A stretch of DNA of 64,000 bases from contig NZ_LMUS01000006.1 of NCBI RefSeq assembly GCF_009765835.1, positions 1,694,438 through 1,758,437 on the forward strand, written 5' to 3'. The notes beneath the pieces were generated by a model, which searched no databases, was not told the origin of the DNA, and saw nothing but the letters and a program-made list of their open reading frames with translations. The stretch comes from Granulicella sp. L56. Lineage in GTDB: Bacteria; Acidobacteriota; Terriglobia; Terriglobales; Acidobacteriaceae. The position numbers were made by a program, and so were the translations under genes. Shown piece after piece: positions 52,246 through 62,011 of this stretch (positions are counted from its first letter, which is position 1; each line of letters begins with the position of its first letter).

Positions 52246-53046
52246 ATGAAGGCCAGAGTCGAGAGGATCGCCGCGCTTGCGCTGCTCGGTGTTCTCCTCC
52301 TGCCTGCTGCGGCCCTCGCGCAAACGGCTTCATCGCCTACGCTCAATGATGTGCTGCAGCAGCTCGACAATAATCTTCATCGTTACGATGCCCAGGTCCC
52401 CGACTTCTATTGCAGCGAGCACGTCGTCTCTTCGTTGACCTATGGCAACACGCATCAGATCTCGGTCAACGATTCGATCTTCCGGCTGAAGCGCGTCACG
52501 CATCCCAGCGGAATAACGACGCTCGATGAGTCGCGCGAGACCAAGGCAGTGAACGGGGCCGTCGCGGAAAAGCAGATTCAGGGTCCAACGACCCTCAGCG
52601 GCGTCTTCTCGGGCGGTCTTGACGTCGTCAGCCTCGACCAGCAATCGTGCATGAGCTACGCGCTCGAACCGACGAAGCCGGGCAAGCCGTACGTCATTCA
52701 ATTCGCCACGCTGCCGGGAAAGCATGACAACTGTCTGCTCACCGAAGAGAGCAATGGCCGGGTCTTTATCGACCCGGCCACGATGCAGGTCAAGCGGCTG
52801 GAGCTTGTCGTGCCCCACCACATCATTGTTCCGCAGACGGTCGGCGCCTGGCGCATCACCATCGTCTACGCTCCGATGCTGCTCGATGGCCGCACCTTCT
52901 GGATGCCCACGACCATCGCCTCGACTGCGGACTCAACCTACGAGGGCACCGAGACGGAGTGGGCCTTCAACGCTGCCTACAGCAACTACCACAAGCTCGA
53001 AGTCAGCTTTCGCATCCTGCCTCCGAGCGACTCTGCCACGCAGTAA
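52246..53046 (+). CDS. secreted protein of unknown function
   Basis: This 266-residue protein has a clear signal peptide (IAALALLGVLLLPAAALA). It contains LDNNLHRYDAQVPDFYCSEHVVSS, a stretch of beta strands (NRVFIDPATMQVKRLELVVP, GRTFWMPTTIAST) and no conserved catalytic pattern I know. The fold resembles periplasmic lipoprotein-carrier-like strands only loosely. GGAGGAGA lies eight bases before ATG 52246. It is convergent with the RND gene, stops adjacent. Confidence 0.65.
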   Translation: MKARVERIAALALLGVLLLPAAALAQTASSPTLNDVLQQLDNNLHRYDAQVPDFYCSEHVVSSLTYGNTHQISVNDSIFRLKRVTHPSGITTLDESRETKAVNGAVAEKQIQGPTTLSGVFSGGLDVVSLDQQSCMSYALEPTKPGKPYVIQFATLPGKHDNCLLTEESNGRVFIDPATMQVKRLELVVPHHIIVPQTVGAWRITIVYAPMLLDGRTFWMPTTIASTADSTYEGTETEWAFNAAYSNYHKLEVSFRILPPSDSATQ

Positions 53047-56000
53047 CTAAGCAGCCTCGTCTTCTCTGCGTTGCGGCTTCTGACGAAGCAGCAGCGGAAG
53101 GATGAAGAGGATGGCGATGATCGTCGTGATCATTCCACCCACCACGACGCGGGCCAGCGGCTGCTGCGCCTGCGCTCCGATGCCGTTTGAGAGCGACGCG
53201 GGCAACAGGCCAAGGCCAGCCGCGAGGCATGCCATTACCACTGGACGCATCTCGTCGATGCAGCCCTCTTCGAGCCCCTTGTCGGTTCGTCCATCTTCGG
53301 TGATGCTCTCGCGTTGTGCGCGGCGCACGCCCGACATGAAGACCACCGCTCCCAGCGTGGCCACTCCTATCAGCGACGTGAAGCCCACTGCGGCGGAGAT
53401 ACTGAACGGCGTTCGCGTCACGAACAGCGACGCCGCTCCACCGACTGCGGCAAACGGCAGCGTGGCGATGATGATGAACGCATCCTTCCACGTATTGAAC
53501 TGGATGAAGAGCAGCACCACGATGATCGCCAGCGAGATGGGGATGATGACGGCGAGCCGCCGCTGTTCTTTCTTGAGCGAGTCGAACTCACCCGCCCAGG
53601 TGTAGTCGTATCCGGTCGGCAGCTTCACCTGCTGCTTGAGCCTTCCCTGCAGATCGTTGATGGTGGTCGAGAGGTCGCGTCCGCGCACGCTGAATTTAAT
53701 CGGAATGTAGCGGCGGCCTCCCTCGCGATAGATCATGAAGCTGCCTTCGCGAATGCTTACATCGGCCACCTGTCCCAGCGGAATGCTGCCGCCGTCTGCG
53801 GTCGGGATAAGAATGGCGCGAATGGCATCGGGGCTGCTGCGATCGCCTTCGGGATAGCGTACCGTCAGGTCGAAGCGGCGGTCGCCTTGAATGACCTGCG
53901 TGACCGGCGCGCCGCCGATGGCAGCCTGCACTGCGGCGTTGATGTCCGCCGACAGCACACCGTAGCGTGCCGCCTTGGCGCGGTTGGTCTGAATGATGAG
54001 CGACGGCTGCCCGCCCACCTTGAAGACGCCGACATCGGCGACGCCGGGAACGGACTTCATCACCGTCTCGATCTTGTCGGCAAGACTGGTCAGCGTGTCG
54101 AAGTCATCGCCGAAGAGCTTGAGCGAGTTCTCGCCCTTCACGCCCGACATGGCCTCTTCGACATTGTCCTGAATGTTCTGCGAGAAGTTCAGCTCGATGC
54201 CGGGAAAGCGCGACAGCCGATTGTTCATCTCTTCGATCAGCTCAGGCTTCGTCAGCCCAGGTCGCCACTTGTCGGCAGGCTTCAGCGCGACCGAGACTTC
54301 GATATTGTTGAAGGTGCTGACGTCGGTGCCGTCGTCGGGGCGTCCCATCTGCGAGACCGTCTGCGTCACCTCGGGCGACTCCGCGATGACAGCACGAATC
54401 TGGTTCGCCATCGTCGCCGAGGTGTCGAAGGAGATGTCCTGCGGCAGCGTCGCGCGGATCCATAGATTTCCTTCTTCAAGCGGAGGCATGAACTCGCCGC
54501 CGACGAAGATGAAGCACAGCACACCCGCCAGCAGCATTATCGCCGCGCCCATCCAGACAGACTTGGGATGGCGTAGCGTGCGATGCAGGACCTTCTCGTA
54601 GCCATGGCGCAGCGAGCGGCTCAACCACGTATAGCCGTCGCCTACCTTCTGCACCGTAGGCGCGGTCAGATAGCCGAGCACCGGAGCGAAGACCAGCGCG
54701 AACAGCAGAGCGCCCAGCAACGCGAATCCGTAGGTGACCGACATGGGCGAGAAGATCTGCCCGGCCACGCCCTGCATGGTGAACAACGGAATGAAGGCCA
54801 CCACGATGATGCCCGTCGAAAACAGCACAGGCCGCGCCGCGTCGGTGACGCCTTCGACGATCAGCTCGCCGGTCTCTTCGCCTTCGATGCGCCGCGACAG
54901 TTTTCGATAGATGCTTTCGAGCACGATGATCGATGCATCGACGAGAATGCCGAAGTCAATCGCTCCTATGGAAATTAAATTCGCGGAGCGTCCCGCAAGC
55001 ACCATCATGCCGAAGGCGAACAGCACCGCGAATGGAATGGTGACCGCCGCGATGAAGGTAATGCGCAGGTCTCCCAGCATCGACAGCAGCACCAGCGTCA
55101 CCAGGATCAGCCCGGTGATGATGATGTCGCGCACGGTGTGGGTCGTCTGGTTGATGAGCGTGGTGCGGTCGTAGATGGTGCTGATCTTCATGCCCGGCGG
55201 TAGCAGGCTGCCCGCGTTCAGGCTGGTGATCTTTTCTTTCAGCGCCTTCAGCGTCGGCAGCGATTTCTCGTCCTTCTGCAACAGCACAATGCCGAGCACG
55301 ATGTCGTTCTGCTTGTCGCGCCCGACCTGTCCCAGCCGTGGCTGAAAGCCCTCGCTGACCGTGCCGATGTCGCGCACGGTGATGGGCGTGCCATTCTTCT
55401 CCGCCACGACAATCGCACCGATGTCCTCGGCCGTGTGCACCTGTCCGACTGCGCGCACGTTGACGTTCTGGTTGCCGAGCTGCAAATAATTTCCGCCCGC
55501 GTTGGCGTTCGACGACTGCACCGCGTTGATGACCTGCGGCAGCGTGACGCCGTAGCTCAACAGCTTGTTGGGGTCGGCCTCGATCTGATACTGCCGCGTC
55601 GTGCCGCCGAAGGTGGTGATGTCGATGACGCCGGGAACCTGCTTCAGTTCGCGGCGCACCAGCCAGTCCTGCGTGGCCTTGATCTCGTTGAGGGTGTAGC
55701 CGTGGCCTACGAGTTGATAGCGAAAGATCTCGCCGATAGGCGACCACGGTGACAGTTGTGGCTGCAGATTATTCGGCAGCGACAGCGTCTGCAGACGGTT
55801 CAACACCTCTTGGCGATCGCGGAAGCTGTCGCTGTCGAAGTCGAAGTACAGCTTCACGTCGGAGAGCCCGAAGATGCTGATCGAGCGTACCTGGTCAAGA
55901 TGCGGCGTGCCGTTGATGGTGGTCTCAACCGGTACGGTGACCTGTTGTTCCATCTCTTCGGCAGACCACGAGGGGTTCTGCGTGATGATCTCGACCAGCG

Positions 56001-56130
56001 GCGGCGAGGGATCGGGATACGCCTCAATATCGAGGCGCGTCACCAGGAAGCCGCCGAGCGCGAGCATGACGAAGAAGAGGATCAGGATGATGGTGCGATA
56101 GCGGATGAAGAGGCGAATGAGTGGCTGCAC
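53047..56130 (-). CDS. RND efflux pump inner-membrane subunit (HME/CusA-CzcA type)
   Basis: This 1027-residue protein has twelve membrane segments in two halves with periplasmic loops. TM4 shows SIGAIDFGILVDASIIVLESI, whose DFGxxVD signature marks heavy-metal-type RND pumps rather than drug pumps. FFVMLALGGFLVTRLDIEAY lies at the N-terminus, and VGGGMITTIIAILFILPLLL closes the C-terminus. With the fusion protein and outer-membrane channel upstream it forms a tripartite metal-efflux system; the metal is not identifiable. The start lies two bases after the fusion-protein stop. Confidence 0.93.
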   Translation of the reverse strand: MQPLIRLFIRYRTIILILFFVMLALGGFLVTRLDIEAYPDPSPPLVEIITQNPSWSAEEMEQQVTVPVETTINGTPHLDQVRSISIFGLSDVKLYFDFDSDSFRDRQEVLNRLQTLSLPNNLQPQLSPWSPIGEIFRYQLVGHGYTLNEIKATQDWLVRRELKQVPGVIDITTFGGTTRQYQIEADPNKLLSYGVTLPQVINAVQSSNANAGGNYLQLGNQNVNVRAVGQVHTAEDIGAIVVAEKNGTPITVRDIGTVSEGFQPRLGQVGRDKQNDIVLGIVLLQKDEKSLPTLKALKEKITSLNAGSLLPPGMKISTIYDRTTLINQTTHTVRDIIITGLILVTLVLLSMLGDLRITFIAAVTIPFAVLFAFGMMVLAGRSANLISIGAIDFGILVDASIIVLESIYRKLSRRIEGEETGELIVEGVTDAARPVLFSTGIIVVAFIPLFTMQGVAGQIFSPMSVTYGFALLGALLFALVFAPVLGYLTAPTVQKVGDGYTWLSRSLRHGYEKVLHRTLRHPKSVWMGAAIMLLAGVLCFIFVGGEFMPPLEEGNLWIRATLPQDISFDTSATMANQIRAVIAESPEVTQTVSQMGRPDDGTDVSTFNNIEVSVALKPADKWRPGLTKPELIEEMNNRLSRFPGIELNFSQNIQDNVEEAMSGVKGENSLKLFGDDFDTLTSLADKIETVMKSVPGVADVGVFKVGGQPSLIIQTNRAKAARYGVLSADINAAVQAAIGGAPVTQVIQGDRRFDLTVRYPEGDRSSPDAIRAILIPTADGGSIPLGQVADVSIREGSFMIYREGGRRYIPIKFSVRGRDLSTTINDLQGRLKQQVKLPTGYDYTWAGEFDSLKKEQRRLAVIIPISLAIIVVLLFIQFNTWKDAFIIIATLPFAAVGGAASLFVTRTPFSISAAVGFTSLIGVATLGAVVFMSGVRRAQRESITEDGRTDKGLEEGCIDEMRPVVMACLAAGLGLLPASLSNGIGAQAQQPLARVVVGGMITTIIAILFILPLLLRQKPQRREDEAA

Positions 56131-56132
56131 GC

Positions 56133-57233
56133 TTAGTCTCCGCTCGTTGGGCGAAGCAGAGCGCCGCCGGCTGTGACGACCTTGTCGCCGTCGTTGAGAC
56201 CGTTGAGGACTTCGATGTTCTTCACCGTACCCGAATCGAGCGTGCGGCCCACGGTCACAGCGCGCTGATCGAATCCTCCCGCAGCATTCGCGATGAAGAC
56301 GAATGTCTTGTCGGCTTCATGCAGCACCGCCGTCGCGGGCAGGATATAAGTTGCATGGGGAACGCCTGCCACTCGAATGGTGGCAAACATATCGGACTTC
56401 AACTGGTGCTTCGGATTCGCCAGAACCACGCGCACCTTCAGCGTGTGCGTCGTCGGGTCCAGCGCGTCGGAGACATTTTGGATGTGGCCCGTGAGCTTCA
56501 GGTCGGGATAGGCAGGCACCACGATATCGACCGCTCTGCCTGGACGGACCGATGCAAGGTCTTTCTCGAAGACGTCGCCCACCACCCACACCGTATCCAG
56601 ATTTGCGATGGTGGCAATCGAGGTTGCGTTGTCCAGCGAGCGCTGCATCTCACCCGTTGCCGTGCCGATGTCGAGCACAGCGCCGGAGATCGGTGCGCGC
56701 AGCGCAACCGTGTCGGCCACGCTGTTCTCGGCAAAGCCAAGCTCGCGAATATGCTGGCGCGAGCGTTCGAGTTCCGAGTGCGCAACATCGTCGGTGGCCT
56801 GCAACTCGGCGAAGTCCGCCTGCGACAGCACATCGTGCGTCAGCAGCAGTTTGCCGCGAGCGAGTGCGCCGTTCGCGCGGATCACTTCGATCTTTGCCTT
56901 CTCAAAGTCCGATCGCGCCACCGCGATATCGTTGCTCTGCAACTGCGCGATCACCTGCCCCTTCACCACATTTTGTCCGGGCAGGATGTTGAGGCCGAGG
57001 ATGCGCCCGCTGAGCGGCGGATAGATGTGGACGACGTGCGCCGGGTCGGCCATGATGTGCGCTGGTACTTCGAGGTAGTCCGTGCTCTGGGTCGCGTGCA
57101 CGACAGCGGTATCGACACCGACGTTGGTGGGCTGCTTTTCAGCCGCGGGCGGCGTATGGTTGCAGGCCGTCAAGGGAAAGACGGAGAGTGCAAGGACTGA
57201 CAAAATTTCAATGCGTGGCTTCAAGATTTTCAT
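56133..57233 (-). CDS. RND periplasmic adaptor (CusB-like membrane fusion) lipoprotein
   Basis: Starting at ATG 57233, this 366-residue protein has a lipobox (LSVFPLTAC), then a beta-barrel/lipoyl start (VHIYPPLSGRILGLNILPGQ), an alpha-hairpin (AQLQSNDIAVARSDFEKAKIEV) and the adaptor domain (VADTVALRAPISGAVLDIGTAT; DPTTHTLKVRVVLANP). It links the inner and outer membrane parts of the pump. Its ATG overlaps the TGA of the channel gene (ATGA), coupling their translation. Confidence 0.92.
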   Translation of the reverse strand: MKILKPRIEILSVLALSVFPLTACNHTPPAAEKQPTNVGVDTAVVHATQSTDYLEVPAHIMADPAHVVHIYPPLSGRILGLNILPGQNVVKGQVIAQLQSNDIAVARSDFEKAKIEVIRANGALARGKLLLTHDVLSQADFAELQATDDVAHSELERSRQHIRELGFAENSVADTVALRAPISGAVLDIGTATGEMQRSLDNATSIATIANLDTVWVVGDVFEKDLASVRPGRAVDIVVPAYPDLKLTGHIQNVSDALDPTTHTLKVRVVLANPKHQLKSDMFATIRVAGVPHATYILPATAVLHEADKTFVFIANAAGGFDQRAVTVGRTLDSGTVKNIEVLNGLNDGDKVVTAGGALLRPTSGD

Positions 57234-58495
57234 GGGAGGATGTCCGTCGCGGTCGCGTAGCTGAGTTGGTGAATGGCAAGCCACACCTGAACATTGGCGT
57301 TGAGGCTGCTGAGATGAATGGAACGGTAGTCGCGCAGTGCATCGAGGTAATCAAGCAGCGTCGAGTTTCCGTTGCGATAGCTGAACTGCAGGTTGTCGCG
57401 CACGCGCCCAGCCTCGGCGAGGTAATGCGTGTTGTAGCGAACCGCCTGGTGCTGCGCGGTGTCGAGCGCGAACCACGCCTGGTCGACATCGGAGACGACC
57501 TGTGTGCGCGCTGCCACCACGGCTAGCCTGCTGGAGTCGATCTCGTAGCGCGTACGTTCCTTCTCGCCCTGATTGCGGTCGAAGATGCGCAGTGGAATCG
57601 AGAGGCTGACACCGAAGGTGTTGTCTGCGCCGCTGCGCTCATACTCGCTCGCCAGCGTCGGGTCGGCGGTGCCGCTGGCGATGGCGAAGCGTGCATTGGC
57701 CTGCGACAACAGCAGCGACTGCTTCGCTGCCTGAAAGTCCGGACGCGCGTCAAGGGCGCGAGTCTCGGCGTCGGCCATCGTCAGCGCAAGCTGTGGCGGC
57801 TCGAGCGTGCCGGTGACGTCGAACGTCGGCGACGGATGATCGATGCCGAAGAGCTGCTGTAACTGCGCGCTCGATTGTTGCAGGTTCAGACCGGCGGAGT
57901 CGTCGTCGGCCTCGAACTGCGCCTGTTGCAGGTCGATCCGCTCGAAGTCGGTGCGAGTAATGTCACCGGCATCGAGACGCTGCTTGCTCAGGTCGACCGT
58001 CTTGCGATAGTCGGTGAGGTTCTCTTCGGCGATCGCCAGCGCGGCCTTGGCGGCGAGCATGTTGGTGAAAGCCTGCCGCACGCTCAGCACCAGTTGCCGC
58101 TGCTGATCGTGGAGCTGGCTCTCGGTCACCAGCGCCGTGTCGGTTGCGCCTTCCATCCGCCAGCGGCGCTTCTGCCCGCGCTCGAACAGCCGCGAGACAT
58201 TGGCCGAGTAGTAATAAGGGTTGCCGCCGTTGTCGTTGACCTCGGGCAGCGTGACCCCCTGGCCCAGCAGGGTCAGCGTCGGGTTCTGCCTTGCCTCGGC
58301 GGTCAGCATGGTGGAGCGCACGGCAGAAAGATGCTCGCGGGCCGAGGCCAGCGAGGGATTGTCGGCCACGGCGCGATCGACCGCCTGCTGCAGCGTGATC
58401 GGCGCAGGCTGGACCGATGAGGGCGGTGATTGTGCTTGAAGAGACGGCCATGCCATCGAAATGGCGCACAGCACGTAGAAAAATTTCTGCGTCAT
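57230..58495 (-). CDS. TolC-like outer-membrane channel (CusC/CzcC type)
   Basis: This 421-residue protein has a signal peptide (FYVLCAISMAWPSLQAQ) and the two helical repeats of outer membrane factors: TLQQAVDRAVADNPSLASAREHLS and the later NARFAIASGTADPTLASEYE..., ending with long alternating helices. It forms the exit duct of the RND system. GAAGG lies five bases before ATG 58495. It overlaps the adaptor gene by four bases. Confidence 0.92.
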   Translation of the reverse strand: MTQKFFYVLCAISMAWPSLQAQSPPSSVQPAPITLQQAVDRAVADNPSLASAREHLSAVRSTMLTAEARQNPTLTLLGQGVTLPEVNDNGGNPYYYSANVSRLFERGQKRRWRMEGATDTALVTESQLHDQQRQLVLSVRQAFTNMLAAKAALAIAEENLTDYRKTVDLSKQRLDAGDITRTDFERIDLQQAQFEADDDSAGLNLQQSSAQLQQLFGIDHPSPTFDVTGTLEPPQLALTMADAETRALDARPDFQAAKQSLLLSQANARFAIASGTADPTLASEYERSGADNTFGVSLSIPLRIFDRNQGEKERTRYEIDSSRLAVVAARTQVVSDVDQAWFALDTAQHQAVRYNTHYLAEAGRVRDNLQFSYRNGNSTLLDYLDALRDYRSIHLSSLNANVQVWLAIHQLSYATATDILP

Positions 58496-58544
58496 ACTGC
58501 CTTCAGTGTCTGGATTTTAAGAGCTGATAAGGGACGAGCTTCTG

Positions 58545-58958
58545 CTAGCAGGCGAAAAGACCTGCCACGGGAGGCGGTCGAACGCCAACGGCTCGAATTA
58601 AGCCGGTCAGAAGTTTTTCGGCAAAGATGCGCGGGCGCAGTCGTGAATAGAACAGCGGCGCGGCCATGTTCAGGACGACCAGCACGATTGCCCCAAGCAG
58701 GCTGAACAGGCCAAGGACCGCGATCTGGCCAAGAGGAGCTTCGCTCGATCGCATCATATGTTCCAGCTCGCTCGGCGTGCTCATCGCGACGCGGTCGTCG
58801 GTCATGGAGATCGCCGGGAACAGCAGCACTAGCAGCAGCAGCAAGGCGACCAAAGTGGTCCACTCAAACTCAGCGTGTCCCTTGCGAATCGCCCACACCC
58901 ACCCCGAGATAAGGAAGATAGACAGTGCGGCCCATGCGAGATTTAGAAAAAGCTCCAC
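58545..58958 (-). CDS. small inner-membrane protein upstream of the efflux operon
   Basis: This protein of about 137 residues has four hydrophobic segments (FLNLAWAALSIFLISGWVWAI, TTLVALLLLLVLLFPAISM, AVLGLFSLLGAIVLVVLNMA and a weaker C-terminal one). No motif is known to me. The start is uncertain: GTG 58958 or TTG 58988. It precedes the channel gene by 49 bases on the same strand and may belong to the same operon. Confidence 0.6.
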   Translation of the reverse strand: MELFLNLAWAALSIFLISGWVWAIRKGHAEFEWTTLVALLLLLVLLFPAISMTDDRVAMSTPSELEHMMRSSEAPLGQIAVLGLFSLLGAIVLVVLNMAAPLFYSRLRPRIFAEKLLTGLIRAVGVRPPPVAGLFAC

Positions 58959-59070
58959 GCTGCGCCGAGAATAGCACAATTGGATCAACGGAGCTGTATT
59001 CCGGCGATGGTTCAGGCGCTGCTTTTACGACGCAAAACGTCACCAGGATCCCCAGATGGCCGCCAGAAAG

Positions 59071-59240
59071 GCACGTCATCTCGACCGGAGCGAAGCGTAG
59101 TGGAGAGACCCCTGTATTTGTTTTAACCTTCGGTTCTCAATCTCCTCGCCGAATGTTCAGCCCCGATGCGTCGGCAAAATACAGAGGTCTCTCCACTACG
59201 GCGTGCGATAAAGCCGCACGCCTTCGGTCGAGATGACGTA
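59071..59240. repeat. family A repeat pair, divergent (A12 + A13)
   Basis: A minus copy (59071-59119) and a plus copy (59177-59240) lie back to back. The plus copy has an internal hairpin GGCGTGCG...CGCACGCC. It separates the efflux genes from the next operon; the remaining gap to 59375 shows no gene. Confidence 0.85.
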
Positions 59241-59375
59241 CATCAGTGGCAGGTCGAGATGACATGCGTCGGGGTGGCCGAGTTCACCTGGCAGGCAGGG
59301 CATCTGGAAATCAAGGCCGGATCGTCTTTAAATCGGTGTTAGCCTTTTCGGCTCGCGCAAACTGCATCCACTCGA

Positions 59376-60896
59376 TCACGGCTTCACGACGATGCGGCAG
59401 ACCGCGACTTCACCGTTGCTGTAGGGACAGTCCAGACCGCTCTGCTGCCGCCTCTCGACGATGACCCACGTCACCGGAGAGATCTCGGACAGGCGCTCGA
59501 AGTCAGTCGGCCCAAAGCTGCGCCAGCCCGCGAGCATTTGTTCCTGCTGCTGCCAGTCGTCGAGCAGGCGAGGAAACATGGTGACCGCGCCGCTGTCCTT
59601 ATAAGCGTCCGCCAACATGCTGCGGTCGGCAAGCGCGCGAAAGCCATGGACATCTTCGCCGCGAATCGCCATATAGTTCGGAGTGAGCGCGAAGACCGCA
59701 TCGACGGGCGTATTTGCGCGGGCCCATGCAAAGGCCTCAAGCCAGGCATTGCCGTCCGTGCGTCCGGGCAGCTCGATGTGCGGGCTGTACGCATACTCGC
59801 TGCGGTCGAGCGCGAACATGCCGAGCGCGAGAGGGACAAACAGCGCGATCCATCGCCACGGCTTCGCCTGAAGCACATACTCGCCGATTAGGCCGCCGAG
59901 CATCACGAACATCAGCAGGTAGACGAGGTGGAACATCCGCATCGGTTGCAGGCGGGTGAAGTTGTCGAAGCGATGGCTCGCCGAAAAAACGAGGAAGACC
60001 ACGGTCGAAAAAACTCCCAGCACGATGAGCGCGCGGCTCGTCTTCGCCATGGCAGCGGACGCAGCCCGAGGCGTTCGCCACGCGACGAGTGCCAGCAGAA
60101 GCAGCGGAGCAATCGCGCCGATCCACTCGTACCAGTGCCAGCGATAGGCAAAGAAGTAGGTGCGGCTGTAGAGCACCGCCTGATAAGCTCCCGTCGCCGG
60201 CTGAAGACTGAAGCTGTGCAGCAGCCCCGCGCTCGGAGCAGCCAGCGCCAACAGCCGTACGGGTTGCTCCGTGTTGGTCGCCGAGCTGCGGTCGATGTAC
60301 CAGTAGAGGATCAAAAACGCGGCGCAGTAGACCGCCATCTGCGGATGAAAGAACGCTGTGACCACCAGCCACACGAAGGCCATTCGCAGCCGTCCGCGCA
60401 ACAAAAAGCCGATGGAGAGCAGAGCGAATGGTGCGGAAAACGACCGTGCCGAGAGGTAGTTATCGGAGAGCACAAGCGCGGTCCCGGCAACCGGAACCGG
60501 AAGCAGCGCGGCCAGCAGCGCGACCGCTCCCCAATGCGCGCGCGCGCTGCGAAAAAAAATCTGCGCCAGTTGCCAACCGGCGATCAGGATCAGAAAAATG
60601 CAGCCCACATGCCAGAACAAGACAGCGGACTCGACGGAGACATGCAGCAGCCGCGCCGAATATCCCACCAGCGGAGAGAACAAAGAGAGATGCGCATGGC
60701 TTTCAAAAAACTCCGCGCCAAACGGATAGAGCCTCGGATTGAAGACCTTCTTGATCGCGGGGATGTAGATCTCGCCATCGTCCACGCCAAAGTGATAGCC
60801 CTGCGCCAGCACTGCCGCGCACGCCAGAAGAAACAGGCGAAGCAATGGATAGCGAAGGTGCTGCGTCCTGTCTTCTGTCAAATTGCGAATTACCAT
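59376..60896 (-). CDS. polytopic membrane protein (DUF6798-like), partner of a UbiA enzyme
   Basis: This 506-residue protein has about ten membrane segments and a soluble C-terminal part (about 380-506, including DAVFALTPNYMAIRGEDVHG and WVIVERRQQSGLDCPYSNGE). The overall shape fits integral membrane glycosyltransferase-like or DUF6798 proteins, but no acceptor motif is certain; an early acidic pair (GYHFGVDDGEIYIPAIKKVF) recalls the first-loop Asp of GT-C enzymes. It overlaps the UbiA gene upstream by seven bases, so the two are co-transcribed. A polyprenyl-phosphate-linked sugar role is inferred. Confidence 0.65.
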   Translation of the reverse strand: MVIRNLTEDRTQHLRYPLLRLFLLACAAVLAQGYHFGVDDGEIYIPAIKKVFNPRLYPFGAEFFESHAHLSLFSPLVGYSARLLHVSVESAVLFWHVGCIFLILIAGWQLAQIFFRSARAHWGAVALLAALLPVPVAGTALVLSDNYLSARSFSAPFALLSIGFLLRGRLRMAFVWLVVTAFFHPQMAVYCAAFLILYWYIDRSSATNTEQPVRLLALAAPSAGLLHSFSLQPATGAYQAVLYSRTYFFAYRWHWYEWIGAIAPLLLLALVAWRTPRAASAAMAKTSRALIVLGVFSTVVFLVFSASHRFDNFTRLQPMRMFHLVYLLMFVMLGGLIGEYVLQAKPWRWIALFVPLALGMFALDRSEYAYSPHIELPGRTDGNAWLEAFAWARANTPVDAVFALTPNYMAIRGEDVHGFRALADRSMLADAYKDSGAVTMFPRLLDDWQQQEQMLAGWRSFGPTDFERLSEISPVTWVIVERRQQSGLDCPYSNGEVAVCRIVVKP

Positions 60897-61900
60897 TTCG
60901 TCGGAGTGAAGATCTGCCCAACCAGCGGGAGATGGATATTCAGCAGCACAATCATGATGATGCAGGTTGCCAGCGCAATCGCCATCAGCGACGGCTCCCG
61001 GTACAGCTTCTCCGGGTGCTGCACGGCGCTGTTCTTCTTAAAAGAGAGGTCGAAGTACATGGCCATCAGCAGCGCGATGAACGGAAAAGCGAGGATCAGC
61101 TCGATGCGATAGCGGACGACGAAGATGCCGAACATCATCATGGCCATCGACGCATAGAAGACCACCGAGCCGAGCAGGCTGCGCTCGCTATAGTTCTCGA
61201 AGGACTTGCGATAGGCGCACGCACCCTGGTGCGAGCCGATCTCGCGGAACTCGCTGAACCGCTTCAGCCCCATGAAGTAGCAGCCCAGCATCCAGTAGGC
61301 GCACAGCATCGACGTCGGCGGAATGATGACCTGCGTGACCATGTACCAGCCCAGCAACATGCGCAGCGGATTATTGAGCGACTCCGTCAACACATCGAGA
61401 TAGGCGACATCCTTGGTGCGCAGCGGCCGAATGTTGTAGATGCAACCCATGATCCACAGCGCTCCCGCGGCCACGGCGAAGCGCAGTCCAATCCACGAGG
61501 CCAGCGTCATGCCCACGACCATCATCGCCAGCCACTGCGCGTAGGCTGCGCTCGGGTCAATCAATCCAAGCGCGGCTGGACGATTGCACTTGTGCGGATG
61601 CAGCCGATCGTAGGGCGCGTCCAGCAGCTCGTTGAGCACGTAGTTGCTGCACGCGATCAAGGTCACGGCCACGACACCGACTACGATGGGCATCAGCCGT
61701 ATCTGGCCCAACTGGCTGAGCTTCGGATGCAGAAGGCTCAGGGCAACAACGATGCCGGGCAGCAAAAAGATGTTCTTGATCGAGTGGTCCAATCGCATGA
61801 TCGCGATGTGGGCGCGCAGCCGTACCCCGAAGGGGATGGGCAGCGCCAGATCGGTTCGCGGCGCTGCGACGACTGCGCTTTCATGGGCTCGACTCGCCAT
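60890..61900 (-). CDS. UbiA-superfamily prenyltransferase (DPPR synthase-like)
   Basis: This 336-residue protein has nine predicted membrane segments and the UbiA first Asp motif in NYVLNELLDAPYDRLHPHK, with a second acidic motif SNNPLRMLLGWYMV and YRKSFENYSERSL. It resembles decaprenyl-phosphate phosphoribosyltransferases, which put ribose-5-phosphate on a lipid carrier for cell-wall sugars, more than ubiquinone or haem enzymes. The substrate assignment remains inferred. Translational overlap with the downstream membrane protein suggests a joint pathway. Confidence 0.8.
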   Translation of the reverse strand: MASRAHESAVVAAPRTDLALPIPFGVRLRAHIAIMRLDHSIKNIFLLPGIVVALSLLHPKLSQLGQIRLMPIVVGVVAVTLIACSNYVLNELLDAPYDRLHPHKCNRPAALGLIDPSAAYAQWLAMMVVGMTLASWIGLRFAVAAGALWIMGCIYNIRPLRTKDVAYLDVLTESLNNPLRMLLGWYMVTQVIIPPTSMLCAYWMLGCYFMGLKRFSEFREIGSHQGACAYRKSFENYSERSLLGSVVFYASMAMMMFGIFVVRYRIELILAFPFIALLMAMYFDLSFKKNSAVQHPEKLYREPSLMAIALATCIIMIVLLNIHLPLVGQIFTPTKW

Positions 61901-62011
61901 AAAGTATTCGAAATCCTAACAAAAATAGCCCAAAGCGGTCTTCACCTATGGCAGCTTTATTATCTCACTTTGAGCAAAAACCCCCGAATTTTGCGGCAGA
62001 ACAGGCAGCGT

